Assembly: GCA_021018995.1 (NCBI GenBank)
Contig: CM037596.1
Span: forward strand, 88,977,184-89,041,183
Reading direction: 5' to 3'
Length of the DNA: 64,000 nt
DNA from: Chloranthus sessilifolius
Lineage: Eukaryota > Streptophyta > Magnoliopsida > Chloranthales > Chloranthaceae
This document shows positions 44,839 through 56,112 of this stretch, piece by piece. Position 1 is the first letter of the stretch. Each line of letters starts with the position of its first letter. The notes beneath the pieces were generated by a model. That model saw nothing but the letters and a program-made list of their open reading frames with translations, was not told where the DNA came from and ran no database searches. Position numbers and translations under genes: made by a program.

Positions 44839-46687
44839 TGTTGACAAGTGAAAAATACCATTTTTCACCCCTAAACTTAAGTCTTGATAGACCTTTGAGA
44901 GAACTAAATAAGTGTTTTAAGTGCCTATGTTGCAGCTAACAATAAAGACAGGCTTAACCATAAAAGCAGCTTAAAAGTGCCAAAAAGATGACAATCCATG
45001 TCAATCCAAAGGAAGGAAGTGAAGAAACAACCTCATCAGCTGTAGAAAGGTCTAAATGGAAGAGGCAAAGATCTGTAAGAGAAGCAGGGAATAATTCGAA
45101 CAGAGAAATGCACTACAGAGTTCTTTTCGTAAAGAACCTGCACTTTTCGTAAAGAACCTGGAACTCTGTGAAAAGGACTAAAACTCCAGGCTTAGTTTTC
45201 GAAGAGCATCTGAACTTTTCGAAAAGAAGATTTAACTTTGCGAAAAGGAGAAAACACAATTCGAAGAGAGATTGAACATTGCGAAAAGAGCTTGAAGTCA
45301 CGATTTCTAAAAGGCCCTTAAGCTCTGCGAAAAGGTATTCTGGAGATTCGCAGCTTTAACAAGGGCAATTCAGTAATCTATTGCACGCGTCCCAATGCAT
45401 TTTAAAACCCAAGGACATTCTGGAAGATTCTGAGCACAAACAAAAGGCATATTCCACCCCATGTGAACACCCAAAGATGAAATTACTTGGCGGGAACTTC
45501 TAGAAGCTCAAACAGATTTTTGAATTACATAACAGAATTGATGCTTCTATCACCTGATTGGCTGAACCAGATCAAGGAATTCTGATTGGCCAAAACAGAT
45601 CTGGATCCTCGTGCTCGACCACCATTGGTCAATACATTCTGAGCACCTCTGATTGGTTGATACATATCTGAGCTGGACTTGGGGAAAACTATAAATAGAC
45701 GAACCATTTGCCCAATTTGGGCATCCAGATTTTGAGTTTCATTTTTAATCCCCCATTTCCCAGCCAGACGGCTTGTCTGCAGTCCGTGTAATAGCCTACT
45801 TTGTACTTGCATTTGAGAGCTGTGAGATACTACTGTAACTCAAAGGAGAGTTTGCATCCACGACATCAAATCCGAGAGCTGTTAAGCCGTGCTCTGTAAA
45901 TTGTAAAGATGAATTTTAAAAGGTTGCTGTTAACTATGCATTCTCTATTGGACTCATGTCAAGGGTTCCCTCTGATCTCCTCAGTACATTAGACTCCTTT
46001 AGATTCATTGTTGTGCATGCAATTTCCCTTGATTCATTAATCCTGTAAGAATTAGTGTTGGTAACCTAGTCTCTTACAACATTTGTAGTAATGTTTTATT
46101 GTTCTGAATTGAGGATTTGGATTAAAGACTATCGGATGGTTTGTGGCCATTAAAGTAGACAGACCATAGCCATAAGCGTAAGCCTAATCCTTGAATTAGA
46201 TTTATCTCTCTTACATCTGTGCTTGTAGCCAGATGAAGATTGGATCACCTCTGTTGAGCTGCAGTTATTCTCATTAGATTTCAAAGACCAAATCAGATTT
46301 AGATATTACTTCTCCATCTTTGTTTCAATCACTCCCCCAACTCGGATCTGGATCATTTAGTTTAAATTTTTCTTTGTTTTTAGTTTGTTAAACGTGACAA
46401 ATTCAAACCTCTCATCTTATCAGTTTTCTAGATAGGATAAGAAGCCAGATCTGGTAGCTCAGATCTGGAGGTTTATCTTACATTTTAGACAAATTCTTTG
46501 TGGACGATCTTTCACTCACTTACTTTTTAAAACTTGCTACAATTGGCCCTGATCTTGCAGGCTAATTCTCTTCTAACTGTGCTGATATTTCTTTATTTGT
46601 TTATATAGTCTAGAGCCACTGTAATTTAGCAGCTATAAATCTGTTTTCAAAACTCACATAAATCAAGCACACTAAGAAGCAACAACA
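44839..46687 (+). mobile_element. Solo LTR S1 (Athila-related)
   Basis: 1,849 bp, TGTTG to CAACA, flanked by perfect CATGG duplications (44834-44838 and 46688-46692). The start (CATTTTTCACCCCTAAACTTAAG) and the end (CTTGCTACAATTGGCCCTGATCTTGCAGGCTA) resemble the A LTR. No internal region remains, so LTR-LTR recombination is inferred. Confidence 0.9.
45110..45697 (+). promoter_or_regulatory. S1 promoter: CTTTTCGAAAAG cluster and TATA box
   Basis: Eight to ten variants of the 12-bp palindrome CTTTTCGAAAAG lie in 45110-45360 (CTTTTCGTAAAG twice, CTTTTCGAAAAG near 45214, TTTGCGAAAAG, ATTGCGAAAAG, CTCTGCGAAAAG). TATAAATA at 45690-45697. Confidence 0.6.
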
Positions 46688-48639
46688 CATGGTTGGTGAG
46701 TAATTGGTCCCTCTTGGACTAGGATTTTACTTCCAGAGGACCGCCTTAGACCTTGATTATGCGCCCCTCCGGGCGCTCGTAATCATATTGCATGGTTCAA
46801 TACCAGCGAGCAATTAGTCCATCTTGGACTAGCCTTTTACCCTTCTAGAAACCACCTAAGATGTGATTGTACACCCTCTCTAGAGCGTGTAATCAGATTA
46901 TGCGCCTCAGTATAAGCATATAATTGGTTCCTAAGCGAACCCGGTCTCTAACTCCCTAGACCGCCTGAAATTCCCTATTAAGCGCATGAATTCAGGCACT
47001 TAATTGATTGTGTACACTAATCAGAGTGTGCAATTAGTCTAATGAGACTAGGACTATGCTACCCAGCTGAGCTAGTCTGTCGGTCACTCACTGAGTCAGT
47101 CACTGACTCAAAATGATTGTGCGTCGGATACTGGGCGCATAATTCAATTGAGCGCACCAAATAAGGCACATAATTGAAATTCACCGACCAATTATATGCA
47201 CCCATAGGGAGCGCAATTGACCAAATACCTATAAATAGGACCCACCACCTTATCCCAAAAAGAGATCACAACACAATTACCAATCGAATTTTCAAGTTCC
47301 TGCTTCCAAGCTTAGGGTTTCGAGATTTCTCTCTGTGGCTCTGGCCTCGGCATACTTTCCTTCTAGTTTCTAATTCTTCTAGTCCTAGTTTTTAGTTCTA
47401 GACCATGAATTCTAGACTTTAGGGTTTTAAGCTTTTAGTTCTAGATCTTAGATTTTAAATCTCCTTGATCCTTGATTTTTACATTTTTTCCTGGTTCTAT
47501 TTCTTAGGTTCTAGAATCAGTTCCTCCTTTTTTCTTCTAGATTTAGGTTCTAGCCCTCTGGTTATTAAATTCTAGATCTTAGATCTTAAGTTTTAATCTA
47601 AATTTCTAGTTCTTCTTATTCTAGTTCTTAGTTTTTCGAATCAGTCCTTAATTTTAGTTTTAAAAACTGTCTTGAAATTTCCATTTTTAGTTCTAACTTG
47701 ATTATCAAAATTCTCGATTTTCGATCCATAAATCTGTAATTTATAAATTCAAAGTTCATTTTTCAATCTATATTATTTTCAAAGTAAAGCCTAACCAACC
47801 GATTTGCACAAGGGAGCTTACGGAGGGTACTCGGGAACGGGATCGATCCTCCTTAGCATAACAATCCCAAACCCCTTTTTTTTCTTTTTTCTAATTAATT
47901 TGATTTCTAATTAAAATTAAGATATTTTAATTAATTAGACTCCTAGTGGGATTAGGAGACATAATTAATTAGATTTCTAATAGGATTAAGATATTTAAAT
48001 CAATTAGACTCCTAGTAGAATTAGGAGACCTTTTTTAATCAAACTACTAGTAGGATTAGGAAACTAGATCAATTAAACTTCTAGTAGGACTAGTAAGCCA
48101 AGTCAATTAGAACCCCAGAAGGATTAGGAAAACTAAACTAGTTACACTATAGGCAACCCACAGCTGCTGACGTCGGTCGGCCGGCGATTCAGTAAAGGAG
48201 TTCAACCTGCAAGCCCCCTCTCATCTTAAAGCGTGATCAGTGACGTGTTGTAACATCGATAAACATCTGCAGCTGGCGATCGCATCAACCTAGGTATTCT
48301 TCATTTAAAATTTACCTTTTCCTTTCAACATGTAATATTCCCTAATTTATTATTTCATCATCGCCTTTGCCAGAGTCCACTTGGACCGAATTGGGCCAAT
48401 CTGGCCAAGGACCGAAAGGAACCTAGAAAAAATGTCTACCAACAATTATGAACCAAGTTATCACCCTTAACTTAGTGATGCTAGGACTTAGTTTGTTACT
48501 AATAAGTTAATGATGTGCAGATATTAAAGATTGACAGTAAAAGAGAGCCATAGTGTTAATCTTTTTCAAAATGAACTCAAAAGAATAGTAAAAGATGATT
48601 AAGCATAAAAAGATAATTCACCGCCTACTGAAGAATGAA

Positions 48640-49151
48640 AAATTGTGTTTTACGATTTTACAGAATGATTGAATGTTGTTACTAAAGAGCTCTAGAAAAT
48701 TGTAATTTACGATTCTTCAGAGAAAGAGTATGATATAAAGAAAAGCAATGAATCACAATTCAGAGAATCGTCAACTATGAGAAAGCTATGAAAGATAGAA
48801 AATCGTGATTTACGATTTTCTAAGAAAGAAAGAAAAGAGATAATCGTTATTTACGATTATGATAAGCTTTCCTGCTACCACTGCTACTGTTGATCATGTG
48901 AAGATCTACACCGCCATGAATAGAATTAGAAGAATTCTTGAATTAGAAGTTTAGCTGATCATGGATCTGGGAGATTGACGAAGAAGAATCTTAAGGAGAC
49001 TCTGCTACTGAAATAAAAAGGAACAATCCAAAAACGCATCAACTAAAGAAAGCAAGGAAGAGTAAAATTAAAATTAGAGTTATAATAGGAATCTTTTATT
49101 TCTTTTATTAGAATTAGAACTTATAAACCGACCTTTTATGATCTATAAATA
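48640..49151 (+). promoter_or_regulatory. E LTR promoter: ATCGTGATTTACGAT palindromes and TATA box
   Basis: Four to five copies of AAAATCGTGATTTACGATTT-like imperfect palindromes between 48655 and 48865. TATAAATA follows at 49144-49151. Confidence 0.55.
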
Positions 49152-49195
49152 AGAGAGCCCGGTGTAGGAATAAACCATTAAAGAAATTCTCAGCA

Positions 49196-49700
49196 TCAAT
49201 TGACGATTGATGTTGGATTTTCTTTAGATTAACTTAGAGTAGATTTTTATTGCTTTGTAGATTAGATATCTAATGTTTCTCAAGAGCAATTGGCGACTGT
49301 TATTAGGAACTGAAGATTATAGTAGATATCTGTAGTTTCTTAGAAGCAATTGACGACTGCGGCTGAGGGGTGAAGGATATATTTTATTGCTTTCTAGTTT
49401 AGATTTTATTTTCTTTTATTTCCTGCTTTGTAAACATCTTCATATTTTAATTTGAATTGATGACTCAAGTTGAAGTTTGCAGATTAGTGTAACGGTTTTT
49501 ACTTTTCCATCTTTAGTTTTCTAAAATTTGATTGATGCCCAAGTTTTAAGAGATTATTGATTAGATTAAATCTGTATTGATAGGATTCTAGTTTTGATTG
49601 ATGACCAACACTAGGATACTTGAGATATAGTGTAACAGTACTGTTTAATTTCATAAATATCTTATAAGAAAAGATTGTGATTGACGACCATAATCTGAAG
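49196..49700 (+). repeat. ATTGACGAC repeats in E U5
   Basis: Seven variants of ATTGAYGAC (near 49199, 49288, 49350, 49460, 49530, 49592 and 49680), several followed by AAGTTT or CTGAAG. They are downstream of the TATA box. Confidence 0.5.
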
Positions 49701-49975
49701 TTTGAAGATTAGGATTTATTTTTTGCAATTTAGATTATTAAATAATTCTTTATTCATATTTCTCTAGTAGTTTAGGATCTTAAAAGATAAGTATAATTTT
49801 TCAGAAAAATTGAGTTAATATAGTAAACCTATCTCTGTTGGAATTATCCTTTGCTAGTACTATAATTTCCATTGTGCACTTGCAATAGGGTAAGACTTAA
49901 TTAGATACACATATAAGTAGCAAGTCATGCATCTAGGTGGGTTGTATAACTATAGTATCAGTTTTTGTATGTACA

Positions 49976-51108
49976 ATTATACACCACTGTTTAGGTGATG
50001 GTCGATCATTACCGGTGGTTTAGTTTGCTTCTTTTGGACTACGTGTTCTTGATATAGAAATGGAGGTTTGATTTTAGTTCTGTCATATGTATATCTGCTT
50101 TGATTTCCGCACTATATGGATGTACCAAGTAAATTCTGTATTCAGATTGTATTTTGCAATCTGGCAGTTCGGGTTTTCCCATTTGGGTCTCTCGCGGCAT
50201 GCAAACACACTAAAGTTAAACGCGTCGAAGATTGACGGTGCCGAATCGAGTTCCGAATGGTTCACAACGGCGATTCTCCTCAGGCCCTTTTTCTTCCTCT
50301 CTCTCTCTAGAAACCCAAATAGATAAAGCTTCTTTGAGAAGCTTTGTCTCTTTATTTTAAAGTCTTTCGCTTTCATATGAAGCGCATACACTCGACTTGA
50401 GTGTTAATTTGTTATCCAAAGGCTTGGTTCAGCATAAAGCACATACACCTAAACAAGGTGTTAACTATTATACAAACTAAACTTTTGGATCGTTGTGGGG
50501 CTTGCACATCCAAACCACTGGTCACACGGGATTCGGTGTCAAGCCAATACACCACCACGGTGTATGAGCTTGGTCCGAAAGTCTTACACGTGGCTCAAAC
50601 AAACCCGAAACGATCTCGTTTGAAAAATCTGAAATGGTGACGCATTTCTTAACGTACACGCATATGATCAGGACCTATGGGTCCGAAAATTTGGGCATTT
50701 GCCACTTCTTCAAAGGTTCTAGTTGAGGCCCATAGTTGGCCTAATTAGTCGACCCAACTAGTCGACCTAAATAGTCAGCTCAATTAGTCAGCCCAACTGG
50801 TTGGCCCAAATAGTCGACCCAACTGGTTGGCTCAAATCGTCGGCCCACATAGTTGGCGTATTCGGGTAGAGGCCCAAGTTTGAATATTGGGCCTGGTTTC
50901 ATGTGCAACATGCACAAACATGCATACACTCTACATAGGGTATGGGTTAGGCTTTAATGTGTTTGACTCGTACCCCCAATTATAACAAATGGGGTTTAAT
51001 GCCATATTACCCAGGTAAAATGATTTGACTTTGGTCAAATCAGTCAAAAGGTCACATTTTCATCAAAAGTCAATGATTCAACATTTACGAAAATTTAGGG
51101 TTGTTACA
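49976..51108 (-). repeat. LTR F, minus strand, family unassigned
   Basis: On the minus strand it opens TGTAACAACCC at 51108, just after a purine tract. The low-coordinate end is not defined. A GTCGAC/GTTGGCCC cluster occupies 50735-50870. Resembles LTRs of Tekay-like elements only in its opening; weak. Confidence 0.45.
50735..50870 (-). promoter_or_regulatory. AGTCGACCCAAC cluster in LTR F
   Basis: About nine tandem variants of TAGTCGACCCAACTGG, unit 15-17 bp, with a GTCGAC palindromic core. On the minus strand it lies in the first third of the LTR, the expected U3 position. Confidence 0.5.
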
Positions 51109-51127
51109 TTCTTCCCACCTTAAAGAA
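51109..51127 (-). other. Polypurine tract of F
   Basis: On the minus strand TTCTTTAAGGTGGGAAGAA directly precedes the LTR. Only about 90 bp of F internal sequence remains to its right. Confidence 0.5.
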
Positions 51128-51597
51128 TTTTCATCCTTGAAAATTTACGCATTCTATTCAAGGAAGTAAGAATACATGGTAATCGTCAATGCTTCAACAT
51201 CCTTGAAGAATTAGGATTATTACATAGACACCAAACCCCCTACCATCGAAGGGGACTACTTCTCGACATTGGATGGACCTGACTTCGAAGACAACAGTGA
51301 TGCTGCCCCAAGGGATGAAGATTCTTACCAAGGGAACGGTATGGGAAATCATTCCTGACACCAAAGAGACAATCCATAAACACCTACAAGAAGGCTTTGA
51401 GTTCATGTGGAAAGATTTAACAAAGAACACAGTAGTCCAAGAGTCAACAAAGTCAACCAACGTGGATGATGTGGGTGGTTGTGTGATTTCGCATGCTCCC
51501 AGAGCAAGTACAACCCTCTCAATAATTGTCTCCCTCCAGACATCCTTGTCCCACCGCCTAACCTCCTACAATGACCCGAGAAAGGGGGGGAACTCCT

Positions 51598-51930
51598 AAA
51601 TGTCCCATCGCATATCGACAAGCATATATGATAACATGTCTCGTCACGATAAAATGCACACATAATCACCACCATCCAAATCCCTGACCTAAACCAACCA
51701 AGCCTGTTGTCCCACCATGAAATCAAAAGTCCTACCACACTGTCAGCACTAAGGATAAGTCCCGCCACGACACAATCCCATCGCCAAACTAACTGCATAA
51801 CCATTGAGTCCCATCATAACCACCACAGCACGCAACCAGAGGGGAGGCGCAACCGCGGTCCCATCATGAAAAGCCAACTCGAATCTCCCAAATGCGCCAT
51901 CACACAATCATCACGTCCCATCACGAGTAA
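51598..51930 (+). repeat. TCCCATCGCGA interspersed motif cluster (B4)
   Basis: About nine variants: TGTCCCATCGCATA, TGTCTCGTCACGAT, GTCCCGCCACGAC, GTCCCATCATGAAAAG, CGTCCCATCACGAG and others. Confidence 0.55.
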
Positions 51931-52804
51931 TACAAAGGCTTCCCACCAAGGGTAAATCAAGTATCACCCTTCATTCAGTCAATATTCTCTGTTAATATAG
52001 TTAGCTAAAATTAAGTCAAAAGTTTTCAAAACCTGACTCTCCTGATTTACGAATCACTGTAATCCTCCCATAAGAGACAATCATCAGTATCCATAAGAAG
52101 GGTAGATGGAGTATCCGGCATATCGAGCATCGTCTTGACAATCAAACAAAGGTCGAGTCCCCAAATCCTGTACCAATGGATCTGCTCAGCGACGTCTCGA
52201 AAGCCCCATTTTCTGCTATTTTTACCGAATTGATCTTTATTTAAAACCTGAATTTTCAAAAACTCTATCTCTATAAAAAAACTCCATCTCTCATCACCCC
52301 AATTCATTCTTTTCCCTGGAAAACTGAATACCGAGTATACTCAATTTTGAGAAATCATAAATGTCCACTGGAAAGGGACCACTGACAAGTCGTTGGTGTG
52401 AGCAATGATGCGCCCAGTCTGACATGGTTTGCGAAAGCTTTCGCCATCATATTACGTCATATCATCAGGTCACTTGACCTCATATCATGATATTCATATG
52501 ACGTAACCGATACTTGGTGTGTATCAATTTCCCCCTGTTTGGCTGCGATATGCAACAGGTCGCGACGTGCGACGGGATGCGATATGCACCCACGACTATG
52601 GATATGCCTCTCGACTGCTACCAATAGGCCCGTGAATATCCTTTATTTAGGTTGCGCTGACAGATAAGAAAGCCAAGCATTTCATGTCAGCTCCCCGGTT
52701 CACACTTGTGATCTCTCAAAGAAATGAGAAAGTACCATGAAAGAGGGGGTGTCTACTTATTTGACGCATGCTTGCTCCAAAAGGATACGTCGAAGAGGGG
52801 CATC

Positions 52805-53294
52805 TATAGATACCCCATTTTCGCCCTCTCGAAGTATACAAACCTATTCGGTCAACCTTTGACTTTGCTCATGACTTCCAAAAAGGAATTGATCCTCTCT
52901 AAAAGTCTTAAAACCTGAAAACCCCACATCCGAGACTCATACACCATACAAATAGTGTATGGGGGAGCTCTGGGTCAAAATCTCAGCCAATTGACTCAGA
53001 CCGGACCTGGCCCGAGAGGACCCCGAATTACGTGCATGGACCCATGCACGCAATTCAATTACACGCATGACTCCATGCATGCAATTGGTCTAAATTTGAT
53101 AATGTTCTCTTTCCTGCATCATTTATAGAAATTACACATGATCTCATGCGCAATTCGACACACCACTTTGCGTAATTGATCCCAAGTTGAACCAGTCTCT
53201 TGAATTCTAAGATCGCCTAAATCCTCAATTATGCATAGAAATATGTATAGAATTGAATTATGCACATGGCCACATGCATAATTGGTGGTCATTC
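52805..53294 (+). repeat. B4 LTR, 5' fragment
   Basis: Opens TATAGATACCCC (two transitions from TGTAGACACCCC), preceded by GGGGTGTCTAC at 52746-52756. Contains a hairpin with two 15-base arms (53026-53040 and 53043-53057, one G-T pair, 2-nt loop), GAATTACGTGCATGG against CCATGCACGCAATTC, then further ATGCAATT hairpins. Confidence 0.7.
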
Positions 53295-53639
53295 TGAGCC
53301 CAAATTTTGCACTTTCGAAAACTCATATCGAGGATCCTCGCCAGCGACGATCCCCAGAACAAACACACATGTGTCTGCTCATGTAGCGGAAATCAGAGCA
53401 GTCACTATCCCAAGAGGCAGATAGAGTCATCATATAAGGCACTAAATAAAAAAGAAAGGAAACAAAATAATATATATAGTTATAACAAAGCATATACATC
53501 CTCAAAAAGGAACCAAGAAGAACCACTGGTGATAGACATCCATCACCCAAAACAATGGTTCCCAATAGTAGTTCCTATAGAATGTATAAAACCATAAGTA
53601 AAGTATCTACAGGAAATAATATAGAACTGAGTGGGTCTA

Positions 53640-56112
53640 TGTAGAGATATTTTAAGTGCATGCTACTGACTTTATTGAAGACAGTGTTAAGAATGGGGTG
53701 AATGAAAAAATGAGCGAAATGTAGAGTGATGATTACAGAGCAGCAAGCCTAAAATATGCACAGTCCTGCAAGATACAGGGCCTGTTGTAGCAAGTTTTGA
53801 TAAGTAAGAGTTTGTCCCACAGGGAAGTTGATCTAAAGCTCCATGGGAGCTTTCTTTAGTAGGCTCTCCAGATCTGGCTACAAATCTGGCAATCCTTAAA
53901 TGGAAGGGGATTTAAAGTCACTATAATCTAAATCCTAAGGTAACTTAATGTCTAACTTACAGAAAGGGTTAAGAAGAGTGGTGGAGTGAGAAAATAAATA
54001 TAAAATGGTGAGAAGTATGTTATTAGGTACAGATCTGATGGGGTCTTATAACTCAGACTCATATCTGTTGCTATAGAAATCCTGTCCAATGGCTACATTA
54101 TCATCAAAGAGGAGAAAGAATCTAACTCACTCTTGTGTCATGATCCAATCCCTTAAGGCTATAACCTGTCCACTCAAATGGTCACCAACTATCCAATAGG
54201 GGAACCACAATCCAGAGATGAGTCAGAACAAGTTTACCATTGTAGGCACTACTTCATCTAGGCTACAAGCTCAAGAATCCATAGGAACCTCATCCTCTAA
54301 AATTATGTGTGTGGGGCTAGGCCTACAAAGTGCACGAGTCTAGACACACAGAACCAGTAAGAGTTTGAGTATTAGCTTTTAAGCATGGCTGATCACTGCT
54401 TTAGAAAGACTGCAGTGATCCAGTCACAAGCCTACAATCTCTACAGCCAACTCAGATCTGCAATCTGATGGTGGATCTATTCAACTATAGGGGAGTCTGT
54501 CACTGCATAATCTCTCACAAGGCTGCAAGCACAAGTGCAGAGAAGAAGAATCTATCTTAGTTCCATGAATTGGCTTCACCCTAGGGCTATAATCTGTTCA
54601 CTTGAATGGTCACAAACTATCCACAGAGGCTATCCTCCTCACAAAGGTCTAAGACAGAGCAGGAACATTGCTGCCACCACCATGTTCACAAGGCTACAAG
54701 CACAAGTTCCCATGGGGATTCAGATTTAGTGGGTCCTATGGTGGGGGAAGGCCTGCAAGGTGCCTAACTTGGACACACAGGTCACTTAGATCTAAATAGT
54801 ACCTTAGAAGCAATCCTCTATTGCTTACAAAATAACTTAGCAATGGAGGATCTCAAGGCAGCAGCCTTGTACAGCACAACTCACAACAAAAACAGCATCA
54901 CATACATGCAACAGATCCTATTACAAAAAATTCAATTAAAATCTATACCAGATAATCACACAAAAGGCATAGCCAGCAAGTGCTAGACTATGGAGAGAAA
55001 GAAAAAAAGGAAAAAGAAAACTCCTAAACCCTAACCTTAGCCTACTATAATTTTATAGTTGGTTTCAAGAAGAAGCACAGAAGTTAAGTCTAAAAAGGAT
55101 CCTTAAACCTAAGCTAGGCTTAGGCTTATATAGCAGTCGGCTCTCTCACAATTAGGGTTAGGAAAACTCTAATTTCATTAATGTAATTGCGGCCCATTCT
55201 TGTCCCTTGGATGCTTCGGAGAGTGTGCATGGAGATTAGAGCATTGGAGTGCGTGCCCTAACTGCTAGAGATTCCCAGATTGCCCTTGTAGAAGTGGGGA
55301 GAAGTTTAGAATCCGATCCTCGCTAGATAGAAAAGATTTCTAAATCTTGCCACGTGGTATAGTTGGCATCGCGGGGTTGAATTGACTTGAAGTTCATGCA
55401 GTCGCGGGGCTTACATCTTGGTCATCGCGGGGTACTAATAGCTATCGCGAGATTACTCTTTCAGCTTTGAATGGCGCGGGGATTGCTTGCGCGGTTCGTC
55501 CCTTGGTGAATCTCACGATAGATCTTTACGAAGAAGCAGTGTTCAAGAGTTTTTGGGTCACGCGAGATTCACTGAAGGTCTATATCTCGTGGCCACTGCG
55601 CGCAAGAATACCTGAAGCTTTCTCTTCTGAGTGAGTCGCGCGAAGCTTAACGGTTCTTCTTTTGAGCTACGCGAGACTGCGCAAATGCTTTAGACTAAGC
55701 CTCACGAGGACCTCGCGAAGTCTGCTTTTCAATTCTTTCTGGCACCAAATCATGCGAGAACGGTGCGCAGACTGTGCGACCAGTAGTTGTGCTTCCTCCA
55801 GAAGCCTGCGACAAGTGCGCGAAGGCATTATCTCTGGTTCAATTGAACCTTGCGACATTTGCGCGAGGCATCCTTCTTAGTTTATTTCTGCTTTGATGTG
55901 CCTTTGCTTCAGCCAACTCTCTGTCTGGGTTCATCCTTCATTCTGCTACGGTAATTCTGGGGCAACAGTGAACTTCTTGGCATGGTTAGGGGTTTATTGG
56001 TAGCTGCTGCTTATTACCTATACAATAGACTTAAAACACATTTATTAAATGATTAAGGGCCTAACAGAGATTAAGTTAAGGGGTAAAAAGTGGTACTTTT
56101 CAGGTCTTAACA
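53640..56112 (-). mobile_element. Solo LTR, minus strand (Athila A-related)
   Basis: 2,473 bp, flanked by perfect GTCTA duplications (53635-53639 and 56113-56117). On the minus strand it runs TGTTAAGACC to CTCTACA and matches the A LTR through its length (TTGTGCTGTACAAGGCTGCTGCC, the TGACCATT-AGTGGACAGG module, ACTTGCTACAA). Confidence 0.9.
55125..55870 (-). promoter_or_regulatory. Minus-strand solo LTR promoter: CTCGCGAG cluster and TATA
   Basis: About twenty CTCGCGAG variants at 55360-55870 (CTCACGAGGACCTCGCGAAG, GCGCGAAG, CACGCGAGATTC). On the minus strand CTATATAAG (55125-55133) follows them. Confidence 0.6.

Larger units (their letters stand above)
18479..48444 (+). mobile_element. Family-B element B2, complete, with nested C and S1
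   Basis: The 5' LTR is 18479-19227 plus 35309-36554 (about 1,995 bp without C). Primer site is at 36558, internal region 36555-44577, and the 3' LTR is 44578-48444 (about 2,013 bp without S1). Flanks are ATCAT (18474-18478) and ATTAT (48445-48449), a 5-bp target duplication with one C-to-T change. Internal coding is a Tat-like gag and a hexapeptide-repeat ORF; no protease, RT, RNase H or integrase was seen. It is best read as a non-autonomous, gag-bearing element. Confidence 0.8.
44578..48444 (+). repeat. B2 3' LTR, interrupted by S1
   Basis: Starts TTTAGACACCCCC (second base changed from G to T) and ends CTACCAACA. S1 plus one target copy occupies 44839-46692. AATTGCGC cluster 44790-44838 and 46700-47220, TATA box 47230-47237, TTCTAG stretch 47360-47770, AATTAG array 47890-48140. 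Confidence 0.85.
48450..49975 (+). repeat. 3' LTR of element E, main part
   Basis: Continues from 18462-18478 after B2. GAACCAAGTTATCACCCTTAACTTAG matches the opening of Athila-type LTRs in layout. The TATA box is at 49144-49151. The end is placed at TGTACA (49975), uncertain by some tens of bases. Confidence 0.6.
51220..53294 (+). mobile_element. Family-B copy B4, 3' part, cut by D
   Basis: Internal sequence from about 51220 shares AAGAAGGCTTTGAGTTCATGTG with B1 (14156-14177), then the TCCCATCGCGA cluster (51598-51930), pre-LTR region, polypurine tract and the first 490 bp of an LTR. D is inserted at about 53295. The region 51220-51590 has an open plus frame (51273-51599) with no known domain, probably a coding remnant. 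Confidence 0.7.

Noticed and set aside
50083-50391. Small genes in LTR F (79 and 102 codons on opposite strands)
   Set aside because: Overlapping open frames in LTR sequence with no conserved motif.
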